64,000 nucleotides of DNA from Anthopleura xanthogrammica (taxonomy: Eukaryota > Cnidaria > Anthozoa > Actiniaria > Actiniidae). Position numbers and translations under genes: made by a program. The stretch lies in assembly GCA_964019055.1 (NCBI GenBank), contig OZ025206.1, positions 8,995,617 through 9,059,616 of the forward strand. The letters run 5' to 3'. This document shows positions 41,101-56,600 of this stretch, one piece after another; position 1 is the stretch's first letter; every line of letters starts with the position of its first letter. Under the pieces are notes generated by a model. The model saw only the letters and a program-made list of their open reading frames with translations. It was not told the DNA's origin and did no database searches.

Positions 41101-43854
41101 TAAATGTGTGCTGCTTTCCTTTGAAGGCGTTCAAGAGAGAAAATGTCTTTCTTAAAGTGAGGGTCCCAAGCTTCACAAGCATACTCAAGCGTTGGACGAA
41201 CCAAAGTCATGTATCTTGTTTCCTTTACGTCCGGCTGTGGGCAGTTCCAAAAGTTTCTCCTTATCATACCCAATACTTTACTTGCTTTTCCGGAGGTGGT
41301 TGTAACGTGCTGAGACCATTTCAGATCATTTGTTAGTTAGGGTGGCTGCAAGGTAAGAAACGGAATCGACCTGTTCCCGTTCGATTCCACAGAAGACATA
41401 TTTCTTCAATAAAGGTGACTTTTTAGCAGAAATGCAGACATGAGAACACTTAGAAGGATTGAACACCATCTGCAATCTGTCTCGCAGTCATCTTCAATAA
41501 CAATAATACCATATAACAGCGCATCATAAGCAAACAGTCTGATGGAAGACTGTACGTTTTCTTGCTGGTCAATTAAAGATAACAGGAATAATAACGGCCC
41601 TAAGACCGTGCCTGCGGGACACCAGATGTAACAATGGTGGCTGAGAACGACTACCATCACAAATTACCGACTGCGAATGGTCAGTTAAGAATGACTCGTG
41701 AGCAGGTTACCACGAATACCATAGTATTCAAGTTTCCTAAGAAGGCGCTGATGTGGAACCTTATCAAAGGCTTTACTAAAGTCCAGTATTGCAGCATGAA
41801 TAGTTTTATTTTCTTTGATCAACTTGGTTACTGTAGATCTTTTAGTTCTGAACCCATGTTGTACATCTTTGAGGATCTTATGTTGTTCTAGGCGTTTCAT
41901 AACATGCATATGACTATAAACAATATGTTCGAGAACTTTCGATGCTATGCAGATCAATGATATAGGTCTGTAGTTGAAGGTTCAGACTTTTCTCCATTCA
42001 TAAATACATCACATACATTTGCGTACTTCCATCGAGATGGCACAACTCCAGATTCAATTGAGGCTTGGTAAATAGCTGTTAAAATAGGCCCAACTTCAGA
42101 TGCATACTCTTTCAAGAACCAAGAAGGAATCTCGTCCTGGCCACAGGCCTTATTTGGCTTCAGTGAACTGAGTTGTTTAATGACTCCTAAAAGTGTGACA
42201 ATGCTCGAGAGATGATCTTCCTATAAGTATAAACACCAGAAAACTGCTTATTCTAGAGTTCAGCTTTTTGTTTACCATTACTAATGATCTTTCCATCAGC
42301 TTTAAAATCAGCTACTCCTGGATCGTCATTCCTAAGTTGCTTAATGAATGACAAAAAAAGCTTAGGATTTTCCTCATTGCCTCGCCAAGATAGTCAGAGA
42401 CGTATTTTTCTCTTGTAGACTTTAATTCTTGTGCAAGCGTTTTCTTGCTGCGCGGAACTTTTCCCAGTGTACATGATTACCCGATCTTTCAGCTTTGTTA
42501 TAAAGTCGTTAGCTCTTGTTTGTCTTCCGAGTGAACAATTGAACGAAGGGAGATTGTATCGCGAGCTGGTTACCTTATGAGGTATACAATCGGCATCCAT
42601 AATTAGATTGATATTTTTCTCATATGTATTCCACATCTCGTCAACAGAAACATCCTTGAAGTTGACACACAGGCATCAGCTAGTTCCTGTGACTCCTCCT
42701 TAATACAACTACTATCGACCTTTTTCTTGATATAAACTCTGCTTTTACACTCCGCCTCTTCCGACATGATGACTTCAAGATTCAAGATGTTAAGCGTGTT
42801 CCCTTGGGGTGCTTTCCATTTGTCCAGAAAAACCGGTAATATCGGTTGGAATACAAATGGAACTGGCACTTTTTCGGAACTCACTTCGAACCGAAAACAG
42901 AGGAGCACCTTACAAGCTTGTCCAGCTATTCCGGTCAGTACGAACCAACTGGAATTGTCTGAACCATTTGAGAATTTCTCGGAATTTCTCAAGCCCAGTT
43001 TTCTAATTAGCACGTTCATAGTTGGTAGGTTTATAGTTGGTTTGAACTGTTCCATTAGAACCATTATTGTCTCGGTTTCATCGACCGGTTTTCTGGACAA
43101 ATGGAAAGCACCCTTAGTGTTTAGTTGGTTTGTTTACATGGATGGCCGGTAGTGGTTTACTGCTCGCCTCTCACTGCTGTGGTCCGGGTTGGAGTCGGAT
43201 CATATGTGAGTTTAGTTTGTTTGTGTTGTTCTCTCCTGTGCCACGAGGGTTTTCTCCGGGTTCTCCGGTTTCCTCTCTCCGTAAAAAGTCAACATGTGAG
43301 TTGAGTTGCAAGCATAGAATATATAATGTAGTGGTAGTGTGTGTGAGTGACAGTACTCTGATACGAAGAACAATCGATAGAAGTCCAATTGCATTTTTCC
43401 CTCAAAAAATACCGAAGTCTTCGTGCAGCTTCCGGTGGCAGTTAAGACTAATGTCAGCCTTGGAAGTAGCAATAAAACCGTTTTGAAAAACTCAGTTTCT
43501 TGCATTCAATGACCTATCGAAGTTTCGGTTGAAATCACATAACTGGTCGCGCATGCGCACAACCAAATTCCCTCCTGTTATAGTGGAGTGTTATAGTGTT
43601 ATAGTTTCAAGTGGAAGTTGGCCTTGATAAACGGTCATCTAAGTGTTGGTGTTCATCTAAGCGAATTCGGGAAAGGTCTTTTGTTTCTGGTTTGTAAATA
43701 AGAAACGATAAAGAACCAACTAAGCCTGATTTCTCACTAGATACCAAATAGATAAGAACCATTTCAGCCTGGCCTGGAAAAATAGTGTTTTTTTATGCGG
43801 GTTATGACTGCATCCACAGGGGAGGGAACTAGGGAGTGAGTGAGTGAGAAAAGC

Positions 43855-43886
<32 letters not shown>

Positions 43887-46800
43887 GCCCTTGCCCCTCG
43901 GGGTAACACAGTAAGGACCTACTGATCTTAATTCGACGAAACAAAAGTAAGAAGATTCAGGGACCGCGGGGGGCCTCAATTTGCCCCCCCCCCCCCCCCC
44001 CCAATAATGGGAGTATGCCCCCAAACCCCCTAGGTATTTGGTGGTCGTTAGCCCTTCCCCCCCCCCCCCCCCCCCAATCAAAATTACGCTCCGCGGTCCC
44101 TGAGATTCAAAAGTATTTAGAAGAATTATAAAACTTCAGCGAAGAAGTAATAACGTCTCGTGCAAAATTTAAAGGCTTTGCACTTTTTGTCTAAATACAG
44201 AGTCCAAAACGTGTATAGACGCACGTCGAAATACAGCTCAATTTGGAGGACAAATTCTCAAGGGAGCGAAATTCTTTTGTTTTTGCTCTCCAAATTGAGC
44301 TGCTTTGACGTCACGTGAAATGGGTCTATAGTTGATTGATACAATTGTGAAAGCTGCCATGGTAATTCTGTGGTTTTTGAGATTTCAATTTGAATTTACA
44401 AAGGACAAACTAGCAGGGGACAGAAAACAATATTGCATGACCCTAAACTCTATCTTTGTGACTTGTGATCGTTGTCATAATTTATAGCGCAACTTACCTG
44501 CCAAGTTCAGCATATATATTATAGTATGTGTCAATATCATTTTTCCATGTGATATCACAGGCTTTGGGGTGGCGAACTGTGGTTTTAGCCAGATCTGTAA
44601 TGGAATCTAAAAACAAGTTCCCTTTAATCGGTAAACACCAAGAATTCTAAATCGTAAAAAAAAAAATCTGTAGCGAGTAACTTTTATTTCATTTACCGAT
44701 TTATTATAGCAGTTTTAGGGACACCGTCTTGATCACATCAAATCACGTTTTTCACACATTAACCACAGTTCCGGTGTTTACTATTTACGAAAAAATCCGG
44801 AAATTTCGGTTGGGACTAAACGGTTTAAATCAGTATGAATAAAAAAAATTAAATAAAAGGGGTTTAGCAGTTCCTCCTCTACAGAGTAGCTATTTGTCCA
44901 CTGAAATTCAAATATGAATTTAGAAGTTGATTTTTGCGAAGGGAGGAAAACCGAAGAAAAACCCTAGAAGCACAGGAGAGCAACTCTAGCAAGCAACTCC
45001 ACTCACATGCGACACTAATCCTGGCGGGACTCAAACCCGGGTCACATTGGTATTAGACGAGCGCTCTCAACGCTACGCCACCCATGCTTCCAATAAAATC
45101 AAATACAAAAATCTCGAATTGACAGAGCTCGCTTGGGATTCAGCGAGTGTTCCATTTACGACGAAAGCCCCAAGTAACGTACCCTGGATTAGCTTTGTCA
45201 TTGGCTGTGATTGACGAGGGTATGGAACTGATATGAAACTCTATGGTAAAAGTAAAGGTAGTTTATTTTACTTCGATTTGCTGGGAGTAGTTGCCCTTCA
45301 TTTGTTTGATGCGAATTGTTTTCCATGATCCTTAGTGACTTCAGCTTTTTAGGTTTTTGATGACTAACTTAATTGAAATAAGTATAAGTGGTACACGAAC
45401 AATCCAATTGGAAATTCCGACCAAGAAAAGAGAGCCACCTTTACAGACGATTTGATAATTTTGGGAATTTCCCAGTTGGCCGAATCGAATAAGCGTTTAC
45501 CACTTCCAAACGAAATTTCCGGGGTTTTTTTTTTTTTTTTTTGTAAATGGTAAACACACTTCACAACCTGTAGTCAATGGCACAAACTGATGCAATGAAT
45601 GGAAGAAATAGCTTTTATTCCCTTGCCAGATTTGATTTCTTTCTTACTTTTTGTTAAGACGCCTCATTTTTAAAGAGATTTGAGAATATCAATGATCATG
45701 TTAACGTTCGTTTATGTTTTAGTTGACAGTTATTATGGAACCGCGGCCGATTTACTCTCAGGCGTAATGATTAAGCGCCTACACCTAGACAGTTTAGATC
45801 GTTTTATTCACTATCAACCACTCAAAAGAGAGACAGAACTTTATTTTTCATGAGTGCGAAGCTTTATTGAATTATAATCAGTTGTTTTATTGTTTATAAA
45901 TTATAAATGCAAATTTTTATTTGGCTACTGAATTTAAGGCGGTACTTAGTATTAGCCACGCCAATTTATCGCGTAACTTTCATCTTAAAGTTACTGTCTA
46001 GGTTCGCGGTGCCTCTCGGTTAATAGAGTTTAAGAATCCCGTTCACTGCAAACGTGAAACGTCAGTTGACCAGTGAAAAGTTCTTTAAAATCAGTAAAAA
46101 GGAATCGCAAAAATATCCAAACGGTAGATAAACAAAATATATTTTTTTAAAGAAAGTTTGCAAAAGGTAAAGTGAAATACAGGAAAACGAAGAAAACTTG
46201 GTCAAGTTTGCTGTTTGTGGGAGAAAAAAACGCGAATCTTAAGCCCTCTAATAAATCATTTGCGCGTCAGGTTTAATATTACTCCATTGTGTTGTATATC
46301 ATTTTAAAGCTAAATAACCAGAGGATACGCCTGTCTCCCCCCCCCCCCCCCCCCATAATTTTCATATGTAACAAATCCTGAGCCTCATAAAAGTCTGCAT
46401 ATATCTTAGTCAACTCAGTCAACATTTCAAATTTTCATCGATTTTCATCCAAGTGCCCCTTTAAAATTATGACACTACAGCCGGAATAATATTTACCCCG
46501 ACGTGCAAATGATTTTTTTAACCGAATTGCCCACCGCGAACCTACACTTTAATCTTTATATGAATTATCAAACAAGATTTATAACATATTCAAGATATAA
46601 CACGCGCTCTGATTGGTCAAAGAGCGTGTACCAATTCCCCATGGGTGCACGCTGATGTCAAAATGTCGCGTACAGTTTCATTTTCCAAGAAGAACTCAAC
46701 AAATTATTGGATGAAAAGCATTCAAAGAAAACAAAAACGACGTTTTCATCAAGATATGTTATAAAAGGATTGGTACTCGGCTACGCCTCGTGCGACTCTT

Positions 46801-47530
46801 ACGCTTCCTTCGTGCTTAGCAACCTCCCGCATGCACCCAAAACTCGATGGATGCACGCTAACCAAGTACCAATCCTTAATTACAGTGCGGACACTCGAAG
46901 CATGAACACTTCAAGTTTTTATTGACATTTTTCATAACTATCCAATCAGCGCTCCCCATATAAAAAGGGATCAAACATTTTTTAGGCTTCATCCAATCAC
47001 AACAAACGGCATAATTTATGTGATTTAGCAGTTCATAAGTTCACTTGAGAAATTTAAAAATAAACTTCTAAAGATTTTCCGTTGTTTGTTGTGATTGGAT
47101 GACGCCTAAAAAAAGTGATTCCTTTGTTTTTACGGAGAGCGCCGATTGGATAGTTATGAAAAAATGTCCAAAAAAAACAAACCTGTTCATGGTTCGAGTA
47201 TCCACACTATAACGGTACATTCTTTGACTACAGACATAATACAAACAGTAGTTCCTCGCACTAATATTGGCTAGTTAGCAGTGCACTTTAGTCCGTCTGG
47301 GCCTTGGAGCTTCAAAAGGATAAGAACAATAATGCTAACATCACATCTACCGGTATGTAATATCAAATTATTCATTTCTTGTGCTACAACAAAGGGTCAC
47401 GTCCACGCTAATGCGTTTTCCTCGAAAAACTATTCAATGCGTTTTGGCCTTGTCCACGCTAAAGCGATCGAAAATGCTGTTTTGGTCTGTATATAAATGG
47501 AAGACTATGACGAAAGAACGCTATATTTTC

Positions 47531-47608
<78 letters not shown>

Positions 47609-50600
47609 TTACGAGCGAGAAACCAATACTAGCGTGAGGACTTCAATTAGGAATCAAAAGACCGACAGCACAATGTACCTGATCATTGACAAAAAATATT
47701 ATATCGATAAGGAATTGACGCCGTATAACAGTTCTTATGTTGTCATAACCATTTTCTATAATTACAAATTTCTTTTCATCAATTAGAATATAATGTATAT
47801 ATAACCCGCAATTTGTAACAACGTAAACGACTATCTAAGAAACAAAATTAAAAATCCAATCATTTGATTCTTTGTAAAATACGTTCATTAACTACAACTA
47901 TAAAATTGCTTTTTCCACATTATGAAGATATGTATAAACATATTATTCCTTAAATCATCAAAATTTTATAACTTTGTCATATAACATTGCTTTTAACGGC
48001 GGAAACATTGGGGCTCCTACGTGATCATGCCAGCATGGTCACGTTAGAGATAAAATACTGTGGTTATCACGCGATATTACGTGACTTTTGTCCTGCACAG
48101 CCTAATATTTCCCATGACCCTCTAGCCATATTAAGCAAGTAAAATTTATTCATTTCAAATCAATTGGCACCTTCGCAAATAACTACATAATTTTAACCAG
48201 CACGTTGTCATCTATTTTATTGTATTTTTTTTTTAAATCTAAATGCAACAACTGATGAAACAAGTGAACGACACCAAAACACTTCAAAATTGTTAGGAGT
48301 ATAGCTTTTTTCATTATCACTATATTAATGTTTTAAGTGATTTTATACATCACGTAAACCACATAGGGGTGGGGAGCGAGAGTTTTGGACAATAGCTGTT
48401 TTTATGGATACCACAACGTTGAGAGGTGTTAAAGAGTGATAAAACCATTTGCAGTGTATGGCTGTCGTTTTCTTGTCGTTTCACAGCAACTTCCGGCTTC
48501 CCAAATGCCTGGTTTACACATTTTTTTAAAAACATTCTCAGTAAAATTATCAATGTAAAGCTTGTCATACATTAAGTTATTATTCATTTCCTTACTAAGT
48601 AATTAAGCATGATCAGGGAATCAAACAAGCTTTAGACCGTGTTCATTTTCATCATAGAAAACAAACATGTTTTCGTCATGTGTGTTGAATTATTTTATTC
48701 AAAGAGACTATATGACAACAAATTAGAGTACGCGCATGTAGATGATCAACCTGGACGATGAGCTGAGAACGTGTCAGTACGGTACAACTGGTGGGAGTGG
48801 TTAAACATAATCTTCTGAAAAATCAAATAGTTATTTTCATAAGACAACGTTTACACATGCATTTAAAGAAAGCAAAATAAGTCTCTTCACTCTTAATTAT
48901 CTCAAATCTTTTTATGAACGAAATTTGTTTTATCAGTTTATTAGAGGGTTAATTAAATTAAATATTGTTAGAATATTTATTACTTTTTACCAAATTCATC
49001 TTTATTCCCTATTTTAAGAGTTAATAATCAAGTATAATGCAAATGCCATTTCTTTTGTAACCCAGACTGAGGTTTGACTATTCTTGCCAGCTGAGTTGAT
49101 CGCCTTCCCCGAAAGGAGTTATGGGTCACTATTTTTGGTTAGCATTTTTCGAGCATTTTCCGAGTATACAATGTAGACTTTTCTTGTTGATTAAAATAAA
49201 ATTCCTCCTCGAGTTCGAATAGCGTTAAATTAATTTAAAGAAGGAAGAACTCGTATTTCACAAATTTTCATGGCAGAATAATGGGAAATGGTAATCAAAA
49301 TACGATCTCGAATCCTCAATTCTGATTGGTTGACCTTGAGTTTGTTCTGAAAGTCAACTCAGCTGGTGTTAAGGCGGCATTATCATATTACACCATAGTG
49401 CACACACACACATACGACACAGCAAAAAATAAAGTAGCACGCACCCACACACATCTACGTACCGTTGTCTGGTTCAAGTAAAACACAATCAGAATGTTCA
49501 CTTGGTCGACTAATTCCTATTGAGTTATTAGCGCTGACACGAAATTGGTAAGTTGCTCCTGGAGTTAAATCATCTATATTGGTTGATACGCCTGCTACAA
49601 ACGGCACAGCAGCTTGCCAGACACTGACACCCGTTTCTTTGTATTCGACTGTGTATGCGGTCACTTCCTTCCCACCATTGAGAGGATTTGGGTCCCAGGC
49701 TAGTAGAAGGGAAGTCGTCATCTTTTCTAATACTCGAGGTTTTGAGGGTGGTTCTGGAACACCTTATAATCAAAAACAAGCAATATTATATATTTGATTA
49801 AAATTTCACTATCGTGAAAGTCAATAATCACAGTACAGATACGATATTTTTCACCAGTGAGGTTTTGCCGCCCTTTGTAGCGACTGCTAAAGGGCGTTGT
49901 ATTAACGAAATTTGAGAAATACTTTCAGTTTACGAAATCATAATAGGTCCATAGAACAAAAATACTAAGACAAAAACAATGCAGGACTTTGCTCTACTGA
50001 AGAATTTCTTTCGTTCAAGGAAGAGTCAAGAAGCATCGAAGAAATTTCTGCAGTAAAACTCAATTAAACGAGTTCAGTCCGACAGAAAGAAAACGAACGG
50101 AATACGAACCAAACTCCTTTCGTTCTATGTTTGCTGGTTTTGAAGGGTATTTGAAGGAAAAAATTACGGACTTAGTATTATAAAGGAATCAGTTTGAAAT
50201 ACCTTATTACATGACATTTTCGCGACACTTTAGTTTCGCGATTCCCAAAGAATCGCAAAATTAAAGTGACGCGAAAAATAAGTGTCGCGAAAATATAATG
50301 ACACGAAAATTACGTGACTTTCAAAATTGAGAAAATTATTGGCTAATAAGAAGCAGGGATAAGAGACATTACTGAGAAAAAAGCACTAGCGCCTCCATTA
50401 CACACTGCCCCAGAGCAAACTATAGCCTCTTCTGGGATAGGTTGGGGCAACTGAGTCTGAGGCAACACAGTCACATGACTGGATACTACTCCTTCCCTAC
50501 TAAGCACTTACCTAAAACAGTAACTGTTGATGAACAACTAATTGCTCCTAATATGCAAGTAGCAACACAAGTGAACTCGCCACTATCAGCAACGCTCAAA

Positions 50601-53600
50601 GATGACATCTCTAGTGTTTGTACATCGCCATTTCTAGATATTTTGTATTTTTCCCCATTAGTGATCGGGCTTGTATCTTTTTTCCATGAAATCTTGTAAG
50701 GTAGCTCAGAAGGCATTAATTTACAGGTGAGGTGAGCGGGCTCTGTGCTAACTATACTACAGTTTCGAAGTGGTTCAAAGAATTTTAACGGAGCTGTGAA
50801 AAAAAAAATAGAAACGATAAAGCGGTTGAAAGTTTAACTGTACGGGACATATATTAAACAAATATTGGATAAAGCTGCGAGCATATCGTCAATTACCAAG
50901 ACCAAGGCTGTGTTGTCTGCCAAACCTGTGACCGAGGCGGAAAAAAAACAGTCGAAGTCTAGATATTTTACGATATCTTGCAAAAATCGTATCGTTAAAC
51001 TCTCTCATGAGCCGAACCTAATGACATCAAAGAAGACTTATTATCCAGTGTTTTTAATGCGTTCGGCTCATGTAAAGTTCGACGTTTGACCTTAGCCTAA
51101 ATGTTAATATAAAATAAAATAAATAGCATTGAACAGTGGCATTTCTACAGAGTAGCTGCCATTCGTCCACTGAAATTCCAATTGGAATTTAGAAGTTGAT
51201 TTCTATTGACCTGAAAACTAAAGTCTCGGAAAAGACCAAAACTCTTACTCAAAGTGATATTTCATCGGTGATTTAAAAACCACTCGAGAAATGAGTTTCA
51301 AAACAAAGAGTGAAGAGTGAAGTTGACATGATAAAAGCATTATCTGCAGATAGAGTAGTTTTCATAAACCCGGAAATAACTTTAGCATATTTAGCACTAC
51401 TTCACTCTATTTTTTTTGTTTTCTATTAGATCTTTTTGCTTTTCCACAATTTTCGACTTTGTGCAATTGAAAAACAATAGGGGAGATCAAAGATTGAACG
51501 GAATTTGTACATCTTGAGAATTTGAACAAAAGATGTTCGTATTTCATTGTTGTTGAACAATAGTTGTAGCCGGGTCATAATTTCACAACCCATAATTTCA
51601 CAGCAATTGGTATGGCCCGGCTCGTTGTTAATTACAACAAGATACAATCATCTTTTGCTCAAATCATAAAGATGTGCAAATTCCGTACAATCTTTGATCT
51701 CGCCTATTGTTTTTCTTGTGCACGAATTCGAAAATAGCCGTAAAGCAAAAAAGTCTATTGTGTTTATCTGACTATTACATTCTAATTATAGTACACTTTG
51801 TTTCGCGGGTTAATGAAACCCACTCTAATGCATTCATTATGTCATGTTCACACGCTCTCGTCGATATTGGCTAAATGTTCTTGGTCGTTTAGATGCGAGA
51901 TGGCGAATACACAATATAGACCCCACGTCGGAATGCAGCTCAATTTGGAGGACAAAACAATAGGTTCCACTTCTCTTGGAATTGAAATTCTTTTGTTTTG
52001 AACTCCAAATTGAGCTGCTTTGACGTCACGTGCAAGGGGTATATACAATAGATGCTACGTGTTTATTATTAGAAAACTGTGACTGTGCAGTCTAAATATT
52101 AGAGTTTACAAGTTTAGGTATGAATGACTGACACTGTGAAGCATAGAAAATAGTAAGAAAATAGAAAAAAAATGAGCAAATTATTACAGGGTGCGCGGCA
52201 TAGTAAAAGAATTAAGGCTGTGTACTAACCATCTTCTTCGGGTGACTGAAAGCGACCCTATGAAACAATTGAGTGAATAAAGGTTTAACAAAAAGAATAG
52301 CTTAACAAATTACAAAAGAAATACACGTATGAAAGTAAAACTAATAACCTGCACGCAGAGCCGATAATCGAGGTTGTAATACAAGAACAAAAGCAAAGTA
52401 AAGTATTGTTATACCTTGGACGGACTAGAAGGACAACTAGAAGATGATGGTTCTCCTTCAACTTTAAATTTGTCTATATTTTTCTTCTTCGATTTTTCAG
52501 ACATTGTTCCTAAATACTCCTCGGAGCTTTTCTTGGTTGTGCTCCGCCGCAGTTTTTCCGCTTCATTTCTGGAAAGATGATCAAGATTAGTTTTAAGCTA
52601 TAATAAACATCAATAGAACTTTTTCATGCCGTGGGAAGACTGGGCACTGGAGGTATGGTACATCATTCATGCAATATATAACTGCAATATTGAAAGTTTA
52701 CGAATGGAAATGCAGGTTAGTGAGTTGGAGATATTAAAATTATCGAGAATCATTGTGAAAGTTGCAGTCCAAAACCAGATAATGGCCAAGGACTGGCGGG
52801 ACTCCAGTGCAAAGTCTCCCCACGGTATGAAAAAGGTCTTTTGTTTCGCTCTCTACTTCACAGGAAGGAAGAATCAGTATTCAACGCTTTACAAACCAGA
52901 ATTATTTTTATCGTATTTATGAATGAAAACGTTTTATGAAACTCTTAGGATTGTTTAGGGTTATCCGTGTGCTTAACGACGTGCATTCATTAAATAATTA
53001 AGAACTGAATGAAAAAGAATTAACATTAGAGACACTGTTTAAGGTGGCGTTATAGCCCAATTTTGGTTGCGGTTAACAAAATGCTCCATTTCCTTGACAA
53101 CGCTGAATTGCCAGCAAACTGAGCGACAGACGTATTTACAAGATGTAATTTTCGAGCGACGCTGCACGCAACAGCTGCCCAGTGTGCCCAGGTCACATTA
53201 GCGAAGACCGCGCTATGCCCTGCACGGGCGTGCTTCGGCCATGGGCAAGTGAGAAAATCGTTTCGACTGAGGTATGGGGGGAAAAACAGAAAAATGGTTA
53301 TTTTGGTGAGGGACATGGTGACACAAAAATTAGCTATTAGATCAACAACTTACGAGAAACTTTTATTTCTCTTGACTTTAGCGGTCTGGACCAACTCTCT
53401 GTCTTTAGATTTTACGTTTCTGATCAGGCAGAAATCAAATACGCAATTAATTATGAGCTTCTTTAACAATTATCAATTTTTTTTACCATGCATGGATTAT
53501 ACGGGAAACTTGAGGTGACTCCAACTTCATTGGGAGTGGATTTCGTCATTTTATTTTTGAAATCGCTAGCATCGTATCAAAAACACTCGACACATGTAGT

Positions 53601-56600
53601 TGTCTGCAGAGTTTGGAGAAAATCTATCGATGCATTATTTCTATAGTCAGTTTTTAGGCCTATTTTTGTCGCGCAGCTACTTGCACTCGAGAGAGTTTCT
53701 TCAAACTCGGCAGATACAATTATGTCAATCCATTTACCAAGAATCTGATTTTCAAGGAAATCGATAGAATTTTGAGCGAACAGGAGAACAAAATTATGAA
53801 ACTCCCCTGTAAGAAAATCGGCCCGTAACGGCTAATCAAAATTTAATTTTCGAATGCACTGTTAACAGCCTAAATGTTTGAGCTACTACATGTGCTAAAT
53901 TCACAAATATCCGAGTGTTTTGGATGCGTTACCAGCATTTTAAAAAAAATCACGAAGTCCACTCCCAATTAAGTTCGAGCCACCTTAAATATGATTATAC
54001 TGGTAATATTCAATGTGCGTTTTTAATATAGATTTATAATTTAGTGAGAAATATTTTTATGCTTAATAAAAGAATGAAAATAAGTAAAATTAAGATAAAA
54101 CATGCATTATCATTTTAAACCAACGTTCATATAACGGATCAATTAATCGCGCAGTTTTTATGAAAGCTCTCCTACACGGGCCTTATAGGGAGACCATATC
54201 TCACTGTCAAGAACTAATAAAAAATTAGGTACTCCCAACTAGTCATTGACAGCATAACATATTTTTAGTTCATGCAACAGGACAAGAAATCATTGAAATT
54301 AAAAACACTTTAAATGAGCACTTGGACGAAAACACCGGAATTTTTGGAAGTCCAAAAAATCCAAATATTCTGCTTTACTATAACTTTAGACTCGAATATA
54401 GAGTTTCGCGCGCTGTGATTGAGCGATTGATCAGTTATGAAACGATATTCACAGCTCGAGAAGTGATAAGGTGGTTTGCCAAAGTTTGACAGGGCGAATA
54501 TAACACTAAAACGCTTTTTTAATCCTGATTTCGTCTTTTCTTTGATATTCGAAGTGACGTTATACAGCGTATTACCGCCGAGGCGGAAACAGGGAAAGGG
54601 TGCAGGGGCTGCGCACCCCCCTCCCCTGAGTCGCCTTTTTGCTCCTACTTCGAAAATAACCAATACCAAATAATGTTTTCCCCTTTGATTCTAATGACTG
54701 CACCTCTGGGTCTACTTAGTGTGCAGTATACCCCTCCCTGAAGAAAATCCTGGATCCGTAGCCTTACCGCTGTCCGAAATGTGTTTTGGTCCTGGGTGGA
54801 AAATATATTGGCGGTTAGGTTTTCAAAGCCAAATTTATCAACTACAAGTGGCTCCCAAGCTATAATTTTTGCCAATCTGGTTTTCATAATCATAATTGAG
54901 TCATATAATACAAAAAATATTCGAATTATTCGGACATTTAAAAAATGGAGTGTTTTCGTCCATCTAATTTGCCAAGAGCCGCGGCCAGCTGATCTGAGTG
55001 AATATCGAGAAAATTTGCAAAACTGAGGGTTCTCCTTTAGTAGTCCGGCTACTCGGGAAACAGTTATTTCTTTATTTTATTTTCCCACTCAATAATAAAT
55101 ATCATAGTAAATGTATACAAAATATCAAAAATTCTAGATTTACACCTAATTGCAAGATTATATAGAAATAACAAATAGGAATTAATTAGAAATATTTTTC
55201 TTAATTTTTAATTTAAAGCCGCCTAGATTAATGAGAATATCTGCTTAGTAATATACCAACAAGATTATCTCAAAAAAATCAGTCTATACATCTAATTACA
55301 TTTGTTTTACATTTGTTATTTTTATTTGTATATGGTAACGTTCTTGCAATTAGGTGTTTATATGATAGATATAATTTCTTATAAGTCAATTTTCGCAGGC
55401 TTAATGCTTCGCATAGCTTTATTGGATACGACAATATTTTAGATCAGCTGGGGATAAGGGATGGGACGTGAAGAATGAGCAGTTTTAGTCCAAGAAGGAG
55501 AGAGAGAAAAGAGGGGTTTGAGTTCTGGCTCGAACAGTTATCCTAAAAACAAAACTGACTTACGAGAAACTCGCGTGTCTCGCTGTTTTCTTGCGAGGAA
55601 GTCTGAACATTACAAATAAATAAAACAGAAAAAAATAAATTACTGTGAAAATGTCAAATAAATATAATTTGAAAACAAAAATGTGTTAATGGCAAAAACA
55701 GAAAGAACAAAAAATGCTACAATAACAATGGGAACAAATAATGCATTCGAGATTATAAAAGATTAATGAAAGAATAGTAAATGTAAAAAAAATTAAAAAA
55801 TCAAATAAACAGCAAATAGAAAAACTGAAACAAAATCCCATAACCCAGAAGAAGAAGAAGAAGAAGAAGAAGAAGTCTGCCGTAACAAACCAACTGAACT
55901 GGTAATACCAAACAAACACAGCACAAATACTAAAGTGTTTAAACGGATTATTCACAATGTTTTCTCAAAGCTGGGTGGAAAGTTAGTCATCGATCTTGAC
56001 ACTGAGAATTTAATCGAAAAATAATTCATTCTTCTTGGCCAGATTTAGTCTGATAAGCGAAAAGATTAAAATAAGGTGGGTCCAACCCAATTGGGTAGAT
56101 AGATTTCGTGATCTTCTAAACTCGCTCGTATCGTATTTTTTTAAGACGTCACAGCCATTAGCATGTTAGGAAAAACATTCATAACTTTGAGATGCATCAC
56201 CCAAACTTCATGTTTTCTTCGGCTAGTCAACAGCTCAGTTTATGTAGAATCTATACTGAGCATATTTGCAGATACTTCATAGGCACTTTAATGTTTGAGC
56301 TACTACATGTGCTAAATTCAGAAATATCCGAGTTATTTAATGCGATACGAGCGCATTAAATTAGTCAGGAAATTCATTCCCATCTAAATTGGAGCCACCT
56401 TAAATAAAGGGTACACTAACAAACGTTATGGACATTCGAACAGGATGACATTTTGCCACGCCTGTATTCAAAGAGTATGCATTCAAACATACCATACAAA
56501 AGTATTATCGGATGCATGCTGCTATATACGCTACTTACGATAAGCTTTTAGATGGACTTGATACCTCTAGTTCTGTAAAAAAAAACATAATTCGAACACA

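Noticed and set aside
42603..43152. 165-aa minus and 128-aa plus ORFs
   Set aside because: Produced by a TIR element inserted in a LINE relic.
43750..44081. Glycine-rich 105-aa minus ORF
   Set aside because: Translation of C tracts and the CT microsatellite.
47381..47632. Asparagine-run ORF as a prion-like protein
   Set aside because: It is the CAA microsatellite read in one frame, in an intron of the minus-strand gene.
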